Of a DNA stretch of 64,000 bases, positions 63,256 through 64,000 are shown piece after piece. A model generated the notes under the pieces. The model worked only from the letters and a program-made list of their open reading frames with translations, made no database searches and had not been told where the DNA came from. Source of the stretch: Paralichthys olivaceus (Eukaryota; Chordata; Actinopteri; Pleuronectiformes; Paralichthyidae). Numbering within the stretch: position 1 is the first letter of the stretch; each line of letters opens with the position of its first letter. The position numbers were made by a program, and so were the translations under genes. The DNA is taken from contig NC_091111.1 of assembly GCF_024713975.1 (NCBI RefSeq), forward strand, positions 13,269,001 to 13,333,000. The letters are read 5' to 3'.

Positions 63256-63456
63256 CTGTGGAGGGACAGAAGAAACATTTATACTAAGATTAGTACTAAT
63301 CAACTTTTTTTTTTTACATGTAACATAAACCTTAATAATAAATACAAAACAAAAACTTATGAGTTCATTTTAAGTGATTTCTACCAAAAAACAAAGCACG
63401 GTGGTAACTCACTGCTCGAAGTTTACAAACATGTAGAGTATGACAGCTTTAGGTAC

Positions 63457-63611
63457 CTGAACCTCTCAGTGAGGTGAGCGCAGTGAGCGGCCCAGGCTCT
63501 GTTGAGACTCTGCAGCTGTTTGACATCTCTGTCACTGACCGGTAATCTGTACACCAACTCGTTCACTCGCTCTAGGTCGGGAGATAGACTGCTCAACTTC
63601 AACAGGTGAAC
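63457..63611 (-). CDS. syne1: syne1 exon
   Basis: Encodes VHLLKLSSLSPDLERVNELV through AAHCAHLTERF. 155 nt. Confidence 0.96.
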
Positions 63612-63800
63612 CTGGAAATACAGGAGCAGACATTGTTGGAAGGACTGTGTCAAGATCAAACATGTTTCAGTTAAATTGAATGCAAGAGAGAGAAGAACAT
63701 TAATCTACATACAGTGAATTATGAGCAAATAACGCAGATACCACATCTTTTTGGTGAAACACAGAGAATACAACAATAAGACAGCAGCATGTTTTTGTAC

Positions 63801-63947
63801 CTTCAGTTTTTCCATACGTGACTGGACCACACTGAGCTCCGGCGAGCCCACTGTGTCCGACTCCTTCAGCACCGCCTCAGCCTCCTCACTGCATTGCATC
63901 AGTGTTTCCAACTGCTCTCTGAAACTGTCACAGGACTGAGATCCAGA
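63801..63947 (-). CDS. syne1: syne1 exon (first in window; gene continues beyond right edge)
   Basis: Encodes SGSQSCDSFREQLETLMQCS and SPELSVVQSRMEKLK. 49 codons, phase 0. The gene is cut by the window: the actin-binding calponin-homology domains and most spectrin repeats are not here. Confidence 0.95.
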
Positions 63948-64000
63948 CTAGAAACAGTCAGACAGAGAAAAACATGAGGTAAGAGAAAGAACACTGAACT

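Overview
This is a nuclear genome window from a ray-finned fish, almost certainly a percomorph-type teleost. The genes are split by GT-AG introns. Long CA/GT microsatellites and teleost-type dispersed repeats lie between the exons. The estrogen receptor opens with [11 protein letters not shown], which I know from perch-like fish. Gene order matches the vertebrate AKAP12-ZBTB2-ARMT1-ESR1-SYNE1 block (human 6q25). All assignments come from reading the sequence and from remembered family sequences; no search was run.

Layout. 1-17.8 kb: akap12 (+), with a tiny alternative first coding exon (5759-5783), one giant coding exon (9936-14069) and a separate 3'UTR exon. 18.1-26.5 kb: zbtb2 (-), two coding exons and a CpG-rich region that is probably its promoter. 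29.7-32.9 kb: armt1 (+), five exons, complete. 35.0-44.9 kb: esr1 (+), estrogen receptor alpha, complete over eight introns. 44.9-64.0 kb: the 3' end of syne1 (-), 27 consecutive exons encoding the last 1,492 residues of nesprin-1, including the KASH domain, plus an alternative first exon for a short nesprin-1alpha-type isoform. The rest of syne1 lies beyond the right edge.

Every splice junction listed was checked for reading phase. The spliced CDSs close in frame: akap12 short isoform 1,384 aa, zbtb2 529 aa, armt1 451 aa, esr1 577 aa (610 aa from an upstream ATG), syne1 4,479 nt to the stop.

The genes do not form one pathway; they are a conserved neighbourhood. AKAP12 is a PKA/PKC scaffold, ZBTB2 a BTB zinc-finger repressor, ARMT1 a metal-dependent phosphatase, ESR1 the nuclear estrogen receptor and nesprin-1 the outer-nuclear-membrane anchor. 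I could not recognise rmnd1 or ccdc170, which sit in this interval in mammals. The best leads are the nesprin-1alpha first exon with an apparent GC splice donor, the 25-nt akap12 start exon, a perfect 40-bp hairpin at 3471-3562, AP-1 motifs upstream of akap12, and two TIR elements.
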